The notes under the pieces are model-generated. The model was not told the DNA's origin and ran no database searches. It was given only the letters and a program-made list of their open reading frames with translations. The position numbers were made by a program, and so were the translations under genes. DNA of 64,000 nt from Hymenobacter sp. 15J16-1T3B (GTDB lineage Bacteria; Bacteroidota; Bacteroidia; Cytophagales; Hymenobacteraceae): positions 1 to 64,000 of the forward strand of contig NZ_JAJFAV010000006.1 in NCBI RefSeq assembly GCF_020711235.1, in the 5' to 3' direction. This document shows positions 50,714 through 61,100 of this stretch, piece after piece; within the stretch, counting starts at the first letter, position 1; each line of letters begins with the position of its first letter.

Positions 50714-51748
50714 TTATTTGCCCTGCGGCGCACCTTGCGGGGCACCCTGGGGCGCGCCGCCGCCGGGCATCATGCCCATGGGCGGCTGGGGCGGAGCCGC
50801 CTTCACGTCCACCAGCTCCACGTCGAAGCGCAGTACGGCGTCGGCGGGAATGTCGGCGCCGGCACCGCGCTGGCCGTAAGCGAGGCTCGACGGAATTAGC
50901 AGGATGGCCTTGGAGCCTTTGTTGAGCAGCGGAATGCCCTCGTCCCAGCCCGGAATTACCTGGCCCACGCCGATGGGGAATTCAATCGGGCGGCCCTGCT
51001 TGGCCGAGGAGTCAAACTCCTTGCCGCTGAGCAGCTTGCCGCTGTAGTTCACCGACACGATCTGGCCCGGGGTGGGCTTGGGGCCCGTGCCCGGCTGGGT
51101 GATGACGTAGTAAATGCCCGAAGCCGTTTTCTGGGTCTGCAGGTTGTTTTTCTGCACGTACTCCTGAATGGTTTTGTCGTCCAGGGGCTTCTGCTTGTCC
51201 TCGTGCGCCTTCATTTTGGCCTGCATGTCCTGCATGGCCTTCTGCTGGGCGGCCATAGCGTCGGCCTGGTTCTGGATGGCATCGACCTTCACGAACAGGG
51301 TCATCGTGTTGCCGTGCTTCTTGATCTGGGGCGGCGCGGGCTGGCCGGTGGTCTTGATGGAAAGCGAGTCGGCGTTGAAGCGGAACACGCCCGAGTCGCC
51401 GGGCTGCAGCAGCGAAATAGCCTCTTCCAGGCCGCCCTTGCGGGCTACTTCCTGCAGCGGCACGCGCACCGGGAAGCCCATCTGCTGCTTGCGCGACTGG
51501 AACAGCACCGAGTCCTTGGCGGTGCGGTACTCCACGTGCAGGGCAATGATCTGGCCGACGTTCTTCTTGTAGGCCGCCTCCGCGGTTTCGGGCTTGATGT
51601 CCTTGGCCTTGCCGTCCTTGCCAAACACTTTGTATTCGATGCCGGACTTGGTCTTGGCAAATTTGGCGTCAGCCGGGTTACAGGCATTCAGCGCAATGGC
51701 GCCAGCTACAAGCGCGGCCGGCCACAGAAGAAGGGAGTTGCGGAGCAT
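50714..51748 (-). CDS. Large FKBP-type peptidyl-prolyl isomerase lipoprotein
   Basis: 344 residues from ATG 51748, which starts a lipoprotein signal ending LNAC (about Cys22). Residues about 25-190 are an FKBP-like fold that has lost the typical active-site residues. A coiled coil (ADAMAAQQKAMQDMQAKMKAHEDKQK) leads to a canonical FKBP domain (VSVNYSGKLLSGKEFDSSAK, VIPGWDEGIPLLNKGSKAILLIPSSLAYG), then a Gly/Pro/Gln-rich tail. The arrangement resembles trigger-factor-like or FkpA chaperone isomerases. It is the first of three consecutive FKBP genes and lies downstream of the DHH gene. Confidence 0.9.
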   Translation of the reverse strand: MLRNSLLLWPAALVAGAIALNACNPADAKFAKTKSGIEYKVFGKDGKAKDIKPETAEAAYKKNVGQIIALHVEYRTAKDSVLFQSRKQQMGFPVRVPLQEVARKGGLEEAISLLQPGDSGVFRFNADSLSIKTTGQPAPPQIKKHGNTMTLFVKVDAIQNQADAMAAQQKAMQDMQAKMKAHEDKQKPLDDKTIQEYVQKNNLQTQKTASGIYYVITQPGTGPKPTPGQIVSVNYSGKLLSGKEFDSSAKQGRPIEFPIGVGQVIPGWDEGIPLLNKGSKAILLIPSSLAYGQRGAGADIPADAVLRFDVELVDVKAAPPQPPMGMMPGGGAPQGAPQGAPQGK

Positions 51749-51804
51749 GAAAGAGAAAAAGAGAGAAAATGCGGGGTGAAGGTAGACGATAGAAGTAAGA
51801 CCGT

Positions 51805-51860
51805 GAGACCTGAGAAGTGTGATGAACAATTCGAATCGTCCGTCTCACTTCTCAGGTCTC
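51805..51860. repeat. Intergenic palindrome between the DHH and FKBP genes (family E)
   Basis: Arms GAGACCTGAGAAGTGTGA (51805-51822) and its complement (51843-51860) pair at 17 of 18 positions. It shares the words AGAAGT, GTGAGAC and TGAGAAGTG and the outer CTCATGTCTC with the element at 35255, including the flanking order. The symmetry extends almost to the stop codon of the DHH gene. Confidence 0.85.
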
Positions 51861-51872
51861 CATACTCATGTC

Positions 51873-52901
51873 TCAAACGGTGAGCGGGGCCGTGACCAGC
51901 TGCGGCTGGTACTCGGGCAGCAAGCTCAGGAAACGCTGCACCGTGGCCTCCAGCGGCTCGTAGCTGATGCCGCCGGCCGCGTTGTGGTGGCCGCCGCCGT
52001 TGAAGTGCCGGCGCGAAAACTCGCTGACCGAAAACTCGCCCACCGAGCGGAAGGAAATCTTCACGGCGTTGACGCGGTCGATGAGGATGGCAGCAAACAC
52101 GATGCCCTCGATGCTCAGGGCAAAGTTGACCAAACCCTCGGTGTCGCCGGTTTTGGAGTGGTACTGCTTCAGCTCGTCGGCCGTAATGGCAATGTAGGCC
52201 GTGTTGTACTCGCGCAGCACCGTGAGCTTGTCCTTGAGCACGAAGCCCAAAAAGCGCAGGCGCTCCTCCGAGTGCGAGTCGTAGATGCGCCGGTGCACCG
52301 CCGAGAGGTTGATGCCCGCGTCGAGCAGCTCGGCAATGATCATGTGCACGTTGCGCGAGGTGCTCGGGTGGCGGAACGAGCCCGTGTCCGTCATGATGCC
52401 GGCGTAAAGGCACTCCCCGATTTCGGGCGTAATCAGCGCCTGGTCGCCCAAGTCGCGGATGATTTCGAACACCAGCTCGGCCGTGGCCGCCGCCGACGGA
52501 AAGGAAAACGCAATGTCGGCGAAGGGCTCGGGCTGCTCGTGGTGGTCGACGAGCACCTTCGTGGCGTGGGAGTTGCGCACGTACTCGCCCAGCTCGTGGA
52601 TGCGGCTCAGGGCCGAAAAATCCAGGCAGAAGAGCACGTCCGAGTCGCGCAGGATGTCCTGAATGCGCCGGTCGTTGCGGCCGGGCTCGTACACCACCAC
52701 GTCCTCATTGCCGGGCATCCAGCTCAGAAAGTCGGGGTAGTCGGAGGGGGTAACCACCGTCACGTGGTGGCCCTTTTTGCGCAGATAGCCCGCCAGGCCC
52801 AGCGACGAGCCCAGGGCATCGGCGTCGGGTTTGTGGTGGGTGGTGATGAAAATGCGCCGAGGCTCCCGTAGAAGCTCTTTCAGCGCCGTGACGTCGTGCA
52901 T
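51873..52901 (-). CDS. nrnA: DHH-family phosphoesterase (NrnA-like nanoRNase/pAp phosphatase)
   Basis: 342 residues from ATG 52901, chosen because the DHH fold begins at once (FITTHHKPDADALGSSLG, residues 18-34). Motif III is VLVDHHEQP (Asp119-His120-His121). The C-terminal DHHA1 domain has RRHFNGGGHHNAAGG. This two-domain size matches NrnA, which degrades 2-5-nucleotide RNA and dephosphorylates pAp; c-di-AMP/pApA phosphodiesterase activity is a related possibility. RecJ is ruled out by its greater length. It is divergent from no gene and is followed by FKBP genes on the same strand. Confidence 0.88.
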   Translation of the reverse strand: MHDVTALKELLREPRRIFITTHHKPDADALGSSLGLAGYLRKKGHHVTVVTPSDYPDFLSWMPGNEDVVVYEPGRNDRRIQDILRDSDVLFCLDFSALSRIHELGEYVRNSHATKVLVDHHEQPEPFADIAFSFPSAAATAELVFEIIRDLGDQALITPEIGECLYAGIMTDTGSFRHPSTSRNVHMIIAELLDAGINLSAVHRRIYDSHSEERLRFLGFVLKDKLTVLREYNTAYIAITADELKQYHSKTGDTEGLVNFALSIEGIVFAAILIDRVNAVKISFRSVGEFSVSEFSRRHFNGGGHHNAAGGISYEPLEATVQRFLSLLPEYQPQLVTAPLTV

Positions 52902-53085
52902 TGTCGGCTGATAGGTGACTGACTTTGCGGCCCTTACCGGGATGCAAGGGGGCAAATTTCGCGAACAATTCCCAAACTTGTTCTCGGACCCAACAGCGGG
53001 CGGCGGCTTTTCGGTTCGAATCGGTGCCGAAAGGCCGCAAGCAGAGCCGGCGCGCAAGCAGCATCGTTGGCGCCGGCGCTGTTTT

Positions 53086-53442
53086 TCAGTCCATGAACCA
53101 GTAACTAACCGGCTGCGGAATGCAGCGAGAGGACAGCAAAAAAGCAGCGTAGCAGAGCGCGAACAGTGCTACCTCCCGGAGCGTTGGCCAGCGGCCTTGG
53201 TTAAAGCGCAGCAACGCCGTGCACAAAAGCCAGATCAAGGGATGCAGAAAGAGGAAATATCCCGCCAAGAAGAAGAGAAAGTCGTGGGGAACCTGCATGC
53301 CCAACTCCTTCGGGTCTTCGCGCAGCATGGCCACGTACGAAGGGTACTGCAGCCGCTTGATAGCTACAAACAGCGCAAACAACCCTGGCCACCCAAGCGG
53401 TAAGTAGGCCAAGCGTAGCAGCCGGGAAGCGGAAATAGTCAT
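53086..53442 (-). CDS. Small hypothetical membrane protein
   Basis: 118 residues with three hydrophobic segments (LPLGWPGLFALFVAI, DFLFFLAGYFLFLHPLIWLLCTALL, VALFALCYAAFLLSS). I do not recognise a family. It is transcribed toward the DHH gene but separated from it by 184 bases, in which a hairpin (GCCGGCGC/GCGCCGGC) sits near 53055. No signal or catalytic motif is seen; it may be a real but narrowly distributed gene. Confidence 0.55.
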   Translation of the reverse strand: MTISASRLLRLAYLPLGWPGLFALFVAIKRLQYPSYVAMLREDPKELGMQVPHDFLFFLAGYFLFLHPLIWLLCTALLRFNQGRWPTLREVALFALCYAAFLLSSRCIPQPVSYWFMD

Positions 53443-53488
53443 TTGAGGATAGTAAAAGAGAATTGACTAGGCATCGGTCATAAACTTC

Positions 53489-53496
53489 TATTTTTG
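53489..53496 (+). promoter_or_regulatory. -7 promoter box of ndk
   Basis: TATTTTTG, a perfect TAnnTTTG match, is 77 bases before the ndk ATG. Confidence 0.6.
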
Positions 53497-53572
53497 CGGC
53501 CGCAAAACCAATTCTCCGTCAAGCCGACTGCCCAACCTCGGGCGTCCGGCCTCAACTACACCCCAGACCGAC

Positions 53573-53992
53573 ATGGCAACGAACCGCACGTTCACGATGA
53601 TTAAGCCCGACGCGACCCAGGAAAACCACATCGGTGGCATCCTGAGCATGATCGAGGCCGGTGGCTTCCGCATCGTAGCGCTGAAGAAAACCTTGCTCAC
53701 CCCCGAGCGCGCCGGCGAATTCTACGCCGTGCACAAGGAGCGCCCCTTCTACGGCGACCTGGTGAAGTACATGTCGTCGGGCCCCATCGTGGCGGCCATC
53801 CTGGAGAAGGACAACGCCGTGGCTGACTTCCGCACGCTGATCGGTGCTACCAACCCGGCCCAAGCCGCCGAAGGCACCATCCGCAAGAAGTACGCGAAGA
53901 GCATCGAAGCCAACGCCGTGCACGGCTCCGACTCCGACGAAAACGCCCAGATCGAGGGTGACTTCTTCTTCGGCGCCAACGAGCAGTTCTAA
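53573..53992 (+). CDS. ndk: Nucleoside diphosphate kinase
   Basis: 139 residues, standard length. The start [14 protein letters not shown] and the active-site histidine segment [12 protein letters not shown] are present, with Lys11 (in MIKPDA) as a conserved nucleotide contact. It transfers the gamma phosphate among nucleoside triphosphates in the cytoplasm. It is monocistronic with its own promoter and a terminator 24 bases downstream. Confidence 0.97.
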   Translation: MATNRTFTMIKPDATQENHIGGILSMIEAGGFRIVALKKTLLTPERAGEFYAVHKERPFYGDLVKYMSSGPIVAAILEKDNAVADFRTLIGATNPAQAAEGTIRKKYAKSIEANAVHGSDSDENAQIEGDFFFGANEQF

Positions 53993-54015
53993 GCCCGAAG
54001 CCGCTTATATTGCCG

Positions 54016-54051
54016 AAAAAGCCGCTCTGCCTAGCGCAGAGCGGCTTTTTT
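54016..54051. terminator. Bidirectional terminator between ndk and the AAA gene
   Basis: AAAAAGCCGCTCTGC (54016-54030) pairs with GCAGAGCGGCTTTTT (54036-54050) perfectly; T-tracts exist in both directions. Confidence 0.9.
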
Positions 54052-54099
54052 GTTGTGCTGATTTTGTACTGGTTATATACTTGGTTTATACTGCCGGAC

Positions 54100-55224
54100 T
54101 TAACCGCGGGCACCAAACCCGATGCGCTTCGGGGCCTTGCCGACCTCGAATTCCTGCTCCTCGCGGTTGTAGATGTCGGCCAGGGCAGTGGGTGCGCCCA
54201 GCAGGGTGTGCTGGCCGAGGCTGGAGGCCAGGGCCTCGGCTTTGCTTTCGGCCAGGGGCTGGAAGTGGTAGGCCGAAATCAGGCGCCCCTTGCGCAGCAG
54301 GGCACTGTCGATGCGCGAGAGGTCCGTGTTGAAGGTGCACACAATCTGGATGTGGAAGCAGTCCGCCAGCAGCCCGTCGGAGAGGTTGAGCAGGTTGCTG
54401 ACGGCGCTGGGGCCGCTGCCGGCGGCGTCGCGCTTGGTGAGCAGGGCCTCGGCGTCCTCGATGATGAGGATGGAGTTGGTGTTGTCGTGGAGCAGGTTGA
54501 TGAACTCCGGGTCGGCAATGCGGGCCGCCAGGTTGGGCGGAATGAACAGCTTGGGCTTGTCGGTGAGGCCACAGAGGTGGCGGATGTAGCTGGTTTTGCC
54601 GGTGCCGGGCGGGCCGTGCAGGATGACGATGCCCTTGTCCTGGGGCTGCTGCAGGCGCCGCACGATGGTGTCGTGGGCGGGCAGCAAATCATCGTTGTAG
54701 TGCGTGGAGAGGTCCAGCTCGGGAATTTTGATGTCGAGCGGGGTAAACTCCAGGTCGTTGTAGGCCAAGCGCAGCACGTGAATGCGCTGACGCTCCTGCT
54801 GCCCGGTTTCCAGGTGGGTGGTCAGCAACTCGCGCACGAAGGCAAGTTCCTCCTTGTTGGTGGCGGGCGAGTAAAACACCTGCACGCCGCGCTCGGCGTA
54901 GGGGCCGTGGTCGGTAAGGAGCAAGAGCAGGTGCGGGGCTAGGTGCAGGGCCCAGAGGTTTAGCTCCGGCTCCTTGCCCACCTTCTCGATGTACACCGAA
55001 TGCGCCGCGGTGGCGTGCTCTAGGTCGTAACGAGCCGCCAGCGCGGCCAGCACGGCGGTGCGGGCGTCGAGGTTGGCGAGCTGAAAGATGAGCTTGCGCG
55101 GCACCACCCCGAACGCTTGGTAAAACCAGGTAACCGGCAGGAAGTAGTTTGACTTGTCGAAGGTGGTCGACAGGTCCGGCGCGGCGGGTAGGGCGGTAGG
55201 AATGGTGGGTACCGGTGGCATCAT
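54100..55224 (-). CDS. AAA ATPase, BCS1-like clade
   Basis: 374 residues with an unrecognised N-terminal domain (about 1-165) and a C-terminal AAA module. Walker A is GPPGTGKT (204-211); Walker B reads ILIIEDAE (252-259), where Glu-Asp replaces the common Asp-Glu, as in BCS1-type AAA proteins; sensor 1 is CTFNTD and the arginine-finger region LSRIDSALLRKGRL. It has no transmembrane helix. Proteins of this build are widespread but uncharacterised in Bacteroidota. It is followed on the same strand by ndk's bidirectional terminator; it probably stands alone. Confidence 0.8.
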   Translation of the reverse strand: MMPPVPTIPTALPAAPDLSTTFDKSNYFLPVTWFYQAFGVVPRKLIFQLANLDARTAVLAALAARYDLEHATAAHSVYIEKVGKEPELNLWALHLAPHLLLLLTDHGPYAERGVQVFYSPATNKEELAFVRELLTTHLETGQQERQRIHVLRLAYNDLEFTPLDIKIPELDLSTHYNDDLLPAHDTIVRRLQQPQDKGIVILHGPPGTGKTSYIRHLCGLTDKPKLFIPPNLAARIADPEFINLLHDNTNSILIIEDAEALLTKRDAAGSGPSAVSNLLNLSDGLLADCFHIQIVCTFNTDLSRIDSALLRKGRLISAYHFQPLAESKAEALASSLGQHTLLGAPTALADIYNREEQEFEVGKAPKRIGFGARG

Positions 55225-55320
55225 ACGCTATAAAGAAACAGAGAAAAAACGGCCGCGCCGCCGGCCGCCGTCCACGTGGGCGGCAACCGGCGGCGCGGTG
55301 GCAAGCGGTTGGGCAGAGGC

Positions 55321-56610
55321 TTAGGCCTGCTCCACCGACAGCAGCGGCTCGGTGTGCTCGGCGTGCGATACTTCCTGCGGGGTGTGCTTGTGGCGGAACA
55401 GCAGCACGAAGAGCACGGCAATGACCAGGGCGTAGGCGGCAAACGCCAGCCAGATGCCGTGCCAGTCCTTGGTCACGCCGTCGGCGGCGGTGAAGTACCG
55501 CTCGATGACCAAGCCGCTCACCGAGGAGCCGAGCACCGCGCCGAAGCCGTTGGTCATCATCATGAACAGGCCCTGGGCCGAGGCGCGGATGGACGGGGCC
55601 GTCTGCGTTTCCACGAACAAGGAGCCGGAGATGTTGAAGAAATCGAAGGCCATGCCGTAGACGATGCAGGAGAGGATGATCATCCACAGGCCCGAGCCGG
55701 GGTTGCCGTAGGCGAACAGGCCGAAGCGCAGCACCCAGGCAATCATGCTGAAGAACATCACCTGCTTGATGCCGAAGCGGCGCAGGAAGAAGGGAATGGC
55801 CAAGATGAACAGCGTCTCGGAAATCTGCGAGATGGACATGATGATGGCCGGGTACTTCACCGTCAGCGTGTCCTGGAAGTCCGGGTTCTTGTCAAAGTCG
55901 TGCAGGAAGGTGTCGCCGTAGGCGTTGGTGAGCTGCAGGGCGGCGCCGAGCAACAGAGCAAACAGGAAGAAGGTGAGCATCTTCGTGTCGCGCAGCAGGG
56001 CGAAGGACTTCAGGCCCAGCACGTCGACCAGGGAGCGGCTCGGCGTGTCGCGCGCGGTGGGCGGGCACTTGGGCAGGGTAAACGAGTACACGCCCAGCAG
56101 AATGGCGGCGCCGGCGGCCACGTAGAACTGGTTGGCCGACTTCTCGAAGCCCAGCAAGCTCACCGTCCACATGGCCACGATGAAGCCGATGGTGCCCCAC
56201 ACGCGGATGGGCGGGTAATCCTTGACCACGTCGAGGCCTTCGCGCTTGAGCACCGAGTACGACACGGCAATGCTCAGGGCCAAGGTGGGCATGTAGAAAA
56301 TCATGTTCAGCAGCATCACCCAGAACATCATGCCCGGGTCCGCCACCAGGGGCACGGTGCAGAGCACGATGCCGCCGAGGATGTGCAGCGCGCCGTAGAG
56401 CTTCTCGGCATTCACCCACTTATCGGCCACGATGCCCATGAGCGAGGGCATGAAGATGGACGCAATGCCCATGGTGGAGAAGATGGCGCCGAACTGCGCC
56501 CCCGACCACTGCTTGGTCTGAAACCAGTACGCACCGATGGTTATCAGCCACGAGCCCCAGATAAAAAACTGGAGGAAGCTCAGGATGGTAAGGCGCAGCT
56601 TAGTACTCAT
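55321..56610 (-). CDS. MFS nucleoside transporter (NupG family)
   Basis: 429 residues with twelve predicted spans. The start (LRLTILSFLQFFIWGSWLITIGAYW) and the segments WSGAQFGAIFSTMGIASIFMPSLMGIVADKW and YGMAFDFFNISGSLFVE are those of the nucleoside:H+ symporter family. It imports nucleosides, which fits the tdk and tadA salvage-type neighbours only loosely. A TATCTTTA box, one base from consensus, lies at 56651-56658 upstream. Confidence 0.88.
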   Translation of the reverse strand: MSTKLRLTILSFLQFFIWGSWLITIGAYWFQTKQWSGAQFGAIFSTMGIASIFMPSLMGIVADKWVNAEKLYGALHILGGIVLCTVPLVADPGMMFWVMLLNMIFYMPTLALSIAVSYSVLKREGLDVVKDYPPIRVWGTIGFIVAMWTVSLLGFEKSANQFYVAAGAAILLGVYSFTLPKCPPTARDTPSRSLVDVLGLKSFALLRDTKMLTFFLFALLLGAALQLTNAYGDTFLHDFDKNPDFQDTLTVKYPAIIMSISQISETLFILAIPFFLRRFGIKQVMFFSMIAWVLRFGLFAYGNPGSGLWMIILSCIVYGMAFDFFNISGSLFVETQTAPSIRASAQGLFMMMTNGFGAVLGSSVSGLVIERYFTAADGVTKDWHGIWLAFAAYALVIAVLFVLLFRHKHTPQEVSHAEHTEPLLSVEQA

Positions 56611-56708
56611 GCAAGTTCGGGGGAATGTGGGAAGGGTAGGGTTCAGCCCCTAAAGATACAAGAAATCCGCCGTGGCAAAGGGTTCCGGCGGACGGCTTTC
56701 AAGGACGC

Positions 56709-56742
56709 AAAAAAGCCCCGCACGGGGCCGTGCGGGGCTTTC
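56709..56742 (-). terminator. Rho-independent terminator of sod
   Basis: On the minus strand GCCCCGCAC/GTGCGGGGC form a stem followed by six T residues (56714-56709), 22 bases after the sod stop. Confidence 0.9.
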
Positions 56743-56763
56743 GGGTCGGGAAGCGGACGATGC

Positions 56764-57378
<615 letters not shown>

Positions 57379-57531
57379 AGTGTGAAGGGGGTGAGGAAGG
57401 GTGATGAGATGGGTGAAAAACCCGCCGGCCGACCGGCATCGGGCCGCCGGGCACGCAATGTGTTGCCGGTATGCTAACCGCCAAGGCGGGGCGTGGGTTA
57501 CAAAATAGTCCTACGCCGGCGCCAAAAGTAG

Positions 57532-57990
57532 CTATTTCCGCCGCTCGGCAAAGAAGCGCTGCATCAGGGCGGCGCACTCAGCGGCCAGCACGCCCGTGAC
57601 GACCTGGCAGCGCGGGTGCAGCAGCTGCCCGTGCCGGGAGTAGCCCACTTTGGGCTCGGGCGTGCCGTAGACCACCCGCGGCACCTGGGCCCAGGCCGCG
57701 GCCCCGGCGCACATCACGCAGGGCTCCACCGTCACGTACAGGGTGCAGTCGTGCAGGTACTTGTTGCCGACGAAGTTGGCCGCCGCCGTCAGGGCAAGCA
57801 TTTCGGCGTGGGCCGTCACGTCGCGCAGCTGCTCAGTCTGGTTGTGCCCGCGCCCGATGACCTGGCCGGTGCCGTTGAAGGCCACCACCGCCCCGATGGG
57901 AATTTCGCCGGCGGCGTAGGCCAGCTCGGCCTCGCGCAGGGCCTGGCGCATGAGGCGTTCGTGCTGGGCGGCGCTAAGGGAAGGTTTCAT
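57532..57990 (-). CDS. tadA: tRNA adenosine(34) deaminase TadA
   Basis: 152 residues from ATG 57990. The zinc deaminase motifs are His61-A-Glu63 (in TAHAEMLAL) and Pro90-Cys91-V-M-Cys94 (EPCVMCAGA). The N terminus (HERLMRQALREAELAYAAGEIPIGAVV) is that of TadA, which converts A34 to inosine in tRNA-Arg. A guanine deaminase is a less likely relative. A perfect -7 box lies at 58009-58016. Confidence 0.93.
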   Translation of the reverse strand: MKPSLSAAQHERLMRQALREAELAYAAGEIPIGAVVAFNGTGQVIGRGHNQTEQLRDVTAHAEMLALTAAANFVGNKYLHDCTLYVTVEPCVMCAGAAAWAQVPRVVYGTPEPKVGYSRHGQLLHPRCQVVTGVLAAECAALMQRFFAERRK

Positions 57991-58008
57991 AGGGGGCGGC
58001 TGGAGCCA

Positions 58009-58016
58009 CAAAGGTA
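58009..58016 (-). promoter_or_regulatory. -7 promoter box of tadA
   Basis: TACCTTTG on the minus strand, a perfect match, 18 bases before the tadA ATG. Confidence 0.65.
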
Positions 58017-58075
58017 TGGCTCCGGTAGCTGAGCTGTGGGGAGTTGGGCAGACGCCGCTTCGCCCTCTGGGCAAC

Positions 58076-58110
58076 AAAAAAGCCCCGCATCAACCGATGC
58101 GGGGCTTTTT
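58076..58110 (-). terminator. Rho-independent terminator of the ABC permease/M1 gene
   Basis: GCCCCGCAT (58082-58090) and ATGCGGGGC (58097-58105) form a stem; on the minus strand six T residues follow (58081-58076). Its sequence resembles the sod terminator. Confidence 0.9.
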
Positions 58111-58128
58111 CTCGACGGAAAAGTCAGC

Positions 58129-61100
58129 TTACGCCTTCTTCTCCTCCGGAATCTTCACGTTGTCGTCCGGGTTGCGGTCGATCAGTTTGTTGAAGGGGTC
58201 GATGCCGACGCGCTCGGGCTTCTGCGGCACGGTCAGCTCGATGCGGTTGCGGCCGGGCCGCAGGCGGCGCTTCTGCACCAGCACGGGCACATCGTGCCAC
58301 TTGCCGGCCTTGTCCTTCTCGCGGCCCATGATGCCCACGTCGACGAAATCCTGGGTTTTGGCGGCGGTTTCGTTGCCCAGCGAGTCGGCGTAGAACTTCT
58401 TGGTGTCGACGGTGAACTGCACGCGGTACTGCCCGTTGGGCAGCTTGCGGTAGGAGGCCGAGTCGACCTTGTTCTCGTAGAGCGTAATCTTCTCGAACAT
58501 ATCCGTCACCAGGTACTGCAGGGAGTCGGGCGTGTGCTTGCGCAGGTAGCCGATGAACTCCACCGAGTTGGTGAAGGGCGGGCGCTGGAACGCCACCTGC
58601 TGGCGGTACTCCTGGATGGCGGCGTTGACGGCGTCCTCGCCGATGTAGTCCTGCAGGGCGTACATCACCAAGGAACCCTTGCGGTAGTGGATGTAGGGCT
58701 GGTTTTCGACCAGGTACAGCGGCACTTCCTTTTTCTGCTCGAAGCCGCGGCCCGAGAGGTAGTCGTCCAGCTCGTAGCGCAGGAATTTCTTCATCTTCTC
58801 CGGGCCGTAGAGGTGCTTCATCACCATCAGGGCGCCGTACTGGCTCAGCGTTTCCGACATCAGCGTGGAGCCCTGCACGTTGCCGCCGATGATCTGGTGG
58901 GCAAACCACTGGTGGGCCACCTCGTGGGCCGTCACGTAGAGCGGGTAGTCGATGTCCTTGGGGTCGGTGGAGTCGACTTCGGCAATGAAGCCGATGCTTT
59001 CGGAGAAGGGAATCGTGTTCGGGAACGACTGCGCGAAGCCCGCGTAGCCCGGGAATTCGAGGATGCGCACCTGCCGGTGCTGGTAGGGGCCGAAGTGCGA
59101 GGTGTAGTAGCTCAGGCCTTCCTTCACGCCCCGGGCCATGCGCTTGAGGTTGTACTCGTGGCCGGGGTGGTAGTAGATTTCAATCGGCACGTTGTTCCAC
59201 CGGTCCTTGTACACCGCGTAGCGGGCCGAGAGGAAGGAGTAGAAGTTTAGGATGGGCGCGTCCATCTTGTAGTGGAAGTAGCGGCGCCCGTCCTTGGTCC
59301 ATTCCTTCTGCAGGTAGCCCGGGGCAATGGCCAGCTGGTCGGGCGAGGTGCTGACGGTGGTTTCGAAGCGAATCCAGTCGGCGTCGTTGCTGATGTAGGT
59401 GTTCATGCGCGCCGCCGAGTCGTTCACCGCGGCCATGCGCGGCTTGGGCTTCAGGCCCTGCTCCTTGCGCGTGTCGTCGTCGCCCAGCTCATACTCGGGC
59501 TGGTAGCCGATGTGGGGCAGTAGCTGGGAGTTGACGAAGGTGCCGTTGTACACCATGCTCGTGTTGGAGCCGCGGTTCTGGAAGCCGGGGTTGGTGTAGG
59601 CCAGGTCGAAGTTCAGCTGCACCGAGTCGCCGGGCTGCAGGGGCTGCTGCAGGCGCAGGATGCGGTAGTCGGCGTCGCCGATCTGGTCGTGCAGCACCTC
59701 CTTGGCCGGGCGGCCCAGCGCCAGCTGCTTCACCTCGGCGTCGCTGGCGCCCATCAGGTGCACCGAGTCGATGGCCTGCCGGGTGCGGTTGACCAGCCAG
59801 TAGCTGCCGCGGAAGCGCACGTCGCGCTCCTGAGGGAAAATGTCCACGTTCACGTTGACGGCCGAAATGCGCGGCTGCGCGGCCTTCTCGAAGCGCTTGT
59901 ACTTGCGCTCAAAGGCGGCGGTCAGCTCGTCGCCCTCGTCGGAGGTGCGGTACTCGTTCAGCACGTTGGTGTTGTAGAAGATGTAGCCGCCCAGCCCCGC
60001 AAAAGCCAGCAGCGCCGCCCCGGCCACGGCCGCCAAGGCGGGCGAAAAGCCGTAGCGGGCCTGCTGCCAGCGCCAGGAGAAGCGCGTTTCGGTGCCGCGG
60101 GGCCAGAGCAGCGAGGACGCCAGGGCCAGCAGTACCGCGAAGGCGCCCCAGTAGAGCTTAAAGGCCACGTAGGGCCACACGAAATGCCCGTAGCCGTTCA
60201 TGGCCGAGTAGAGCACCGAGGGGCCGGCGTTCGGGAACAGCAGGTTGTGCTCGATGCCCAGCGTGCCCTTGAAGATGTTCAGGGCGTAGTACAGGATCAT
60301 GATGAAGTGGCCGAGGAACTTGTTGTTCACCAGCACCTGCACCAGCATGGCCAGCACGCAGAGCACCAGCATGCCCGCCAGGCGGAAGCCGAACAGCTCC
60401 TTCACGTACACGTCCAGCTCGTAGTCGAAGTAGCCCTTGGCCGTTTGCAGCAGGATGCCGCAGAGCATGACCACCGCCAGCAAGATGACCTGAATGGCCA
60501 TCAGCGCGCCCAGCTTGGCCGCGAAGGGCACCCAGGCGGGCATGGGCATGGCGTCGTAGATCTGGTTGACCTTACTGTCCCGCTCGCGCCACACCAGCTC
60601 GCCGGCGTAGAAGGTGATGATGATGAGCTGGAACAGGGCGAAGGTGCCGGCTAGCAGCTGCACCACCTGCGGGGTGGTGGGGAAGGTGTTGGTGCCGTAC
60701 ATCTTGCCCACCTGCAGGCCCGAAATCAGCAAAAACAGCACGCCCGCCCCGGCAATGCCGATGAAGTACACGCTGCGCACGGTGCTCAGGAACTCCAGGC
60801 GCAGCAGGCGGCTGAGCTGGGCCCAGGCCAGCCCGGCCGTGAAGTGCGGGGTGACGCGCGGCAGCACCAGCTTGCCCGGCGCCTCGGCCACGCCCAGGGC
60901 ACCCTTGGGGCGCGGGCCCGAGTCGGCCGCGTTGGCGAAGGAAAAGCGGAACACGGCAAAGCAGGCGCCCAGCGTCACCAGGCCCACGGCCAGCCAGAGC
61001 AGGCGGTTTTGCACCACCCACTCGCTCCAGGGCAGCAGCAGCGTGTTCTTTTCGGCCACCGTCCAGTAGCGCTGCGTCAGGTCGATGGCCTGGCCGCCCA

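Noticed and set aside
53040-53085. Hairpin with T-tract as the terminator of the small membrane-protein gene
   Set aside because: The T-tract is on the plus strand and would terminate plus-strand transcription, whereas the neighbouring genes are on the minus strand.
58036-59250. 404-codon plus-strand frame opposite the M1 domain
   Set aside because: Antisense shadow of the permease/M1 gene, which has an intact HExxH.
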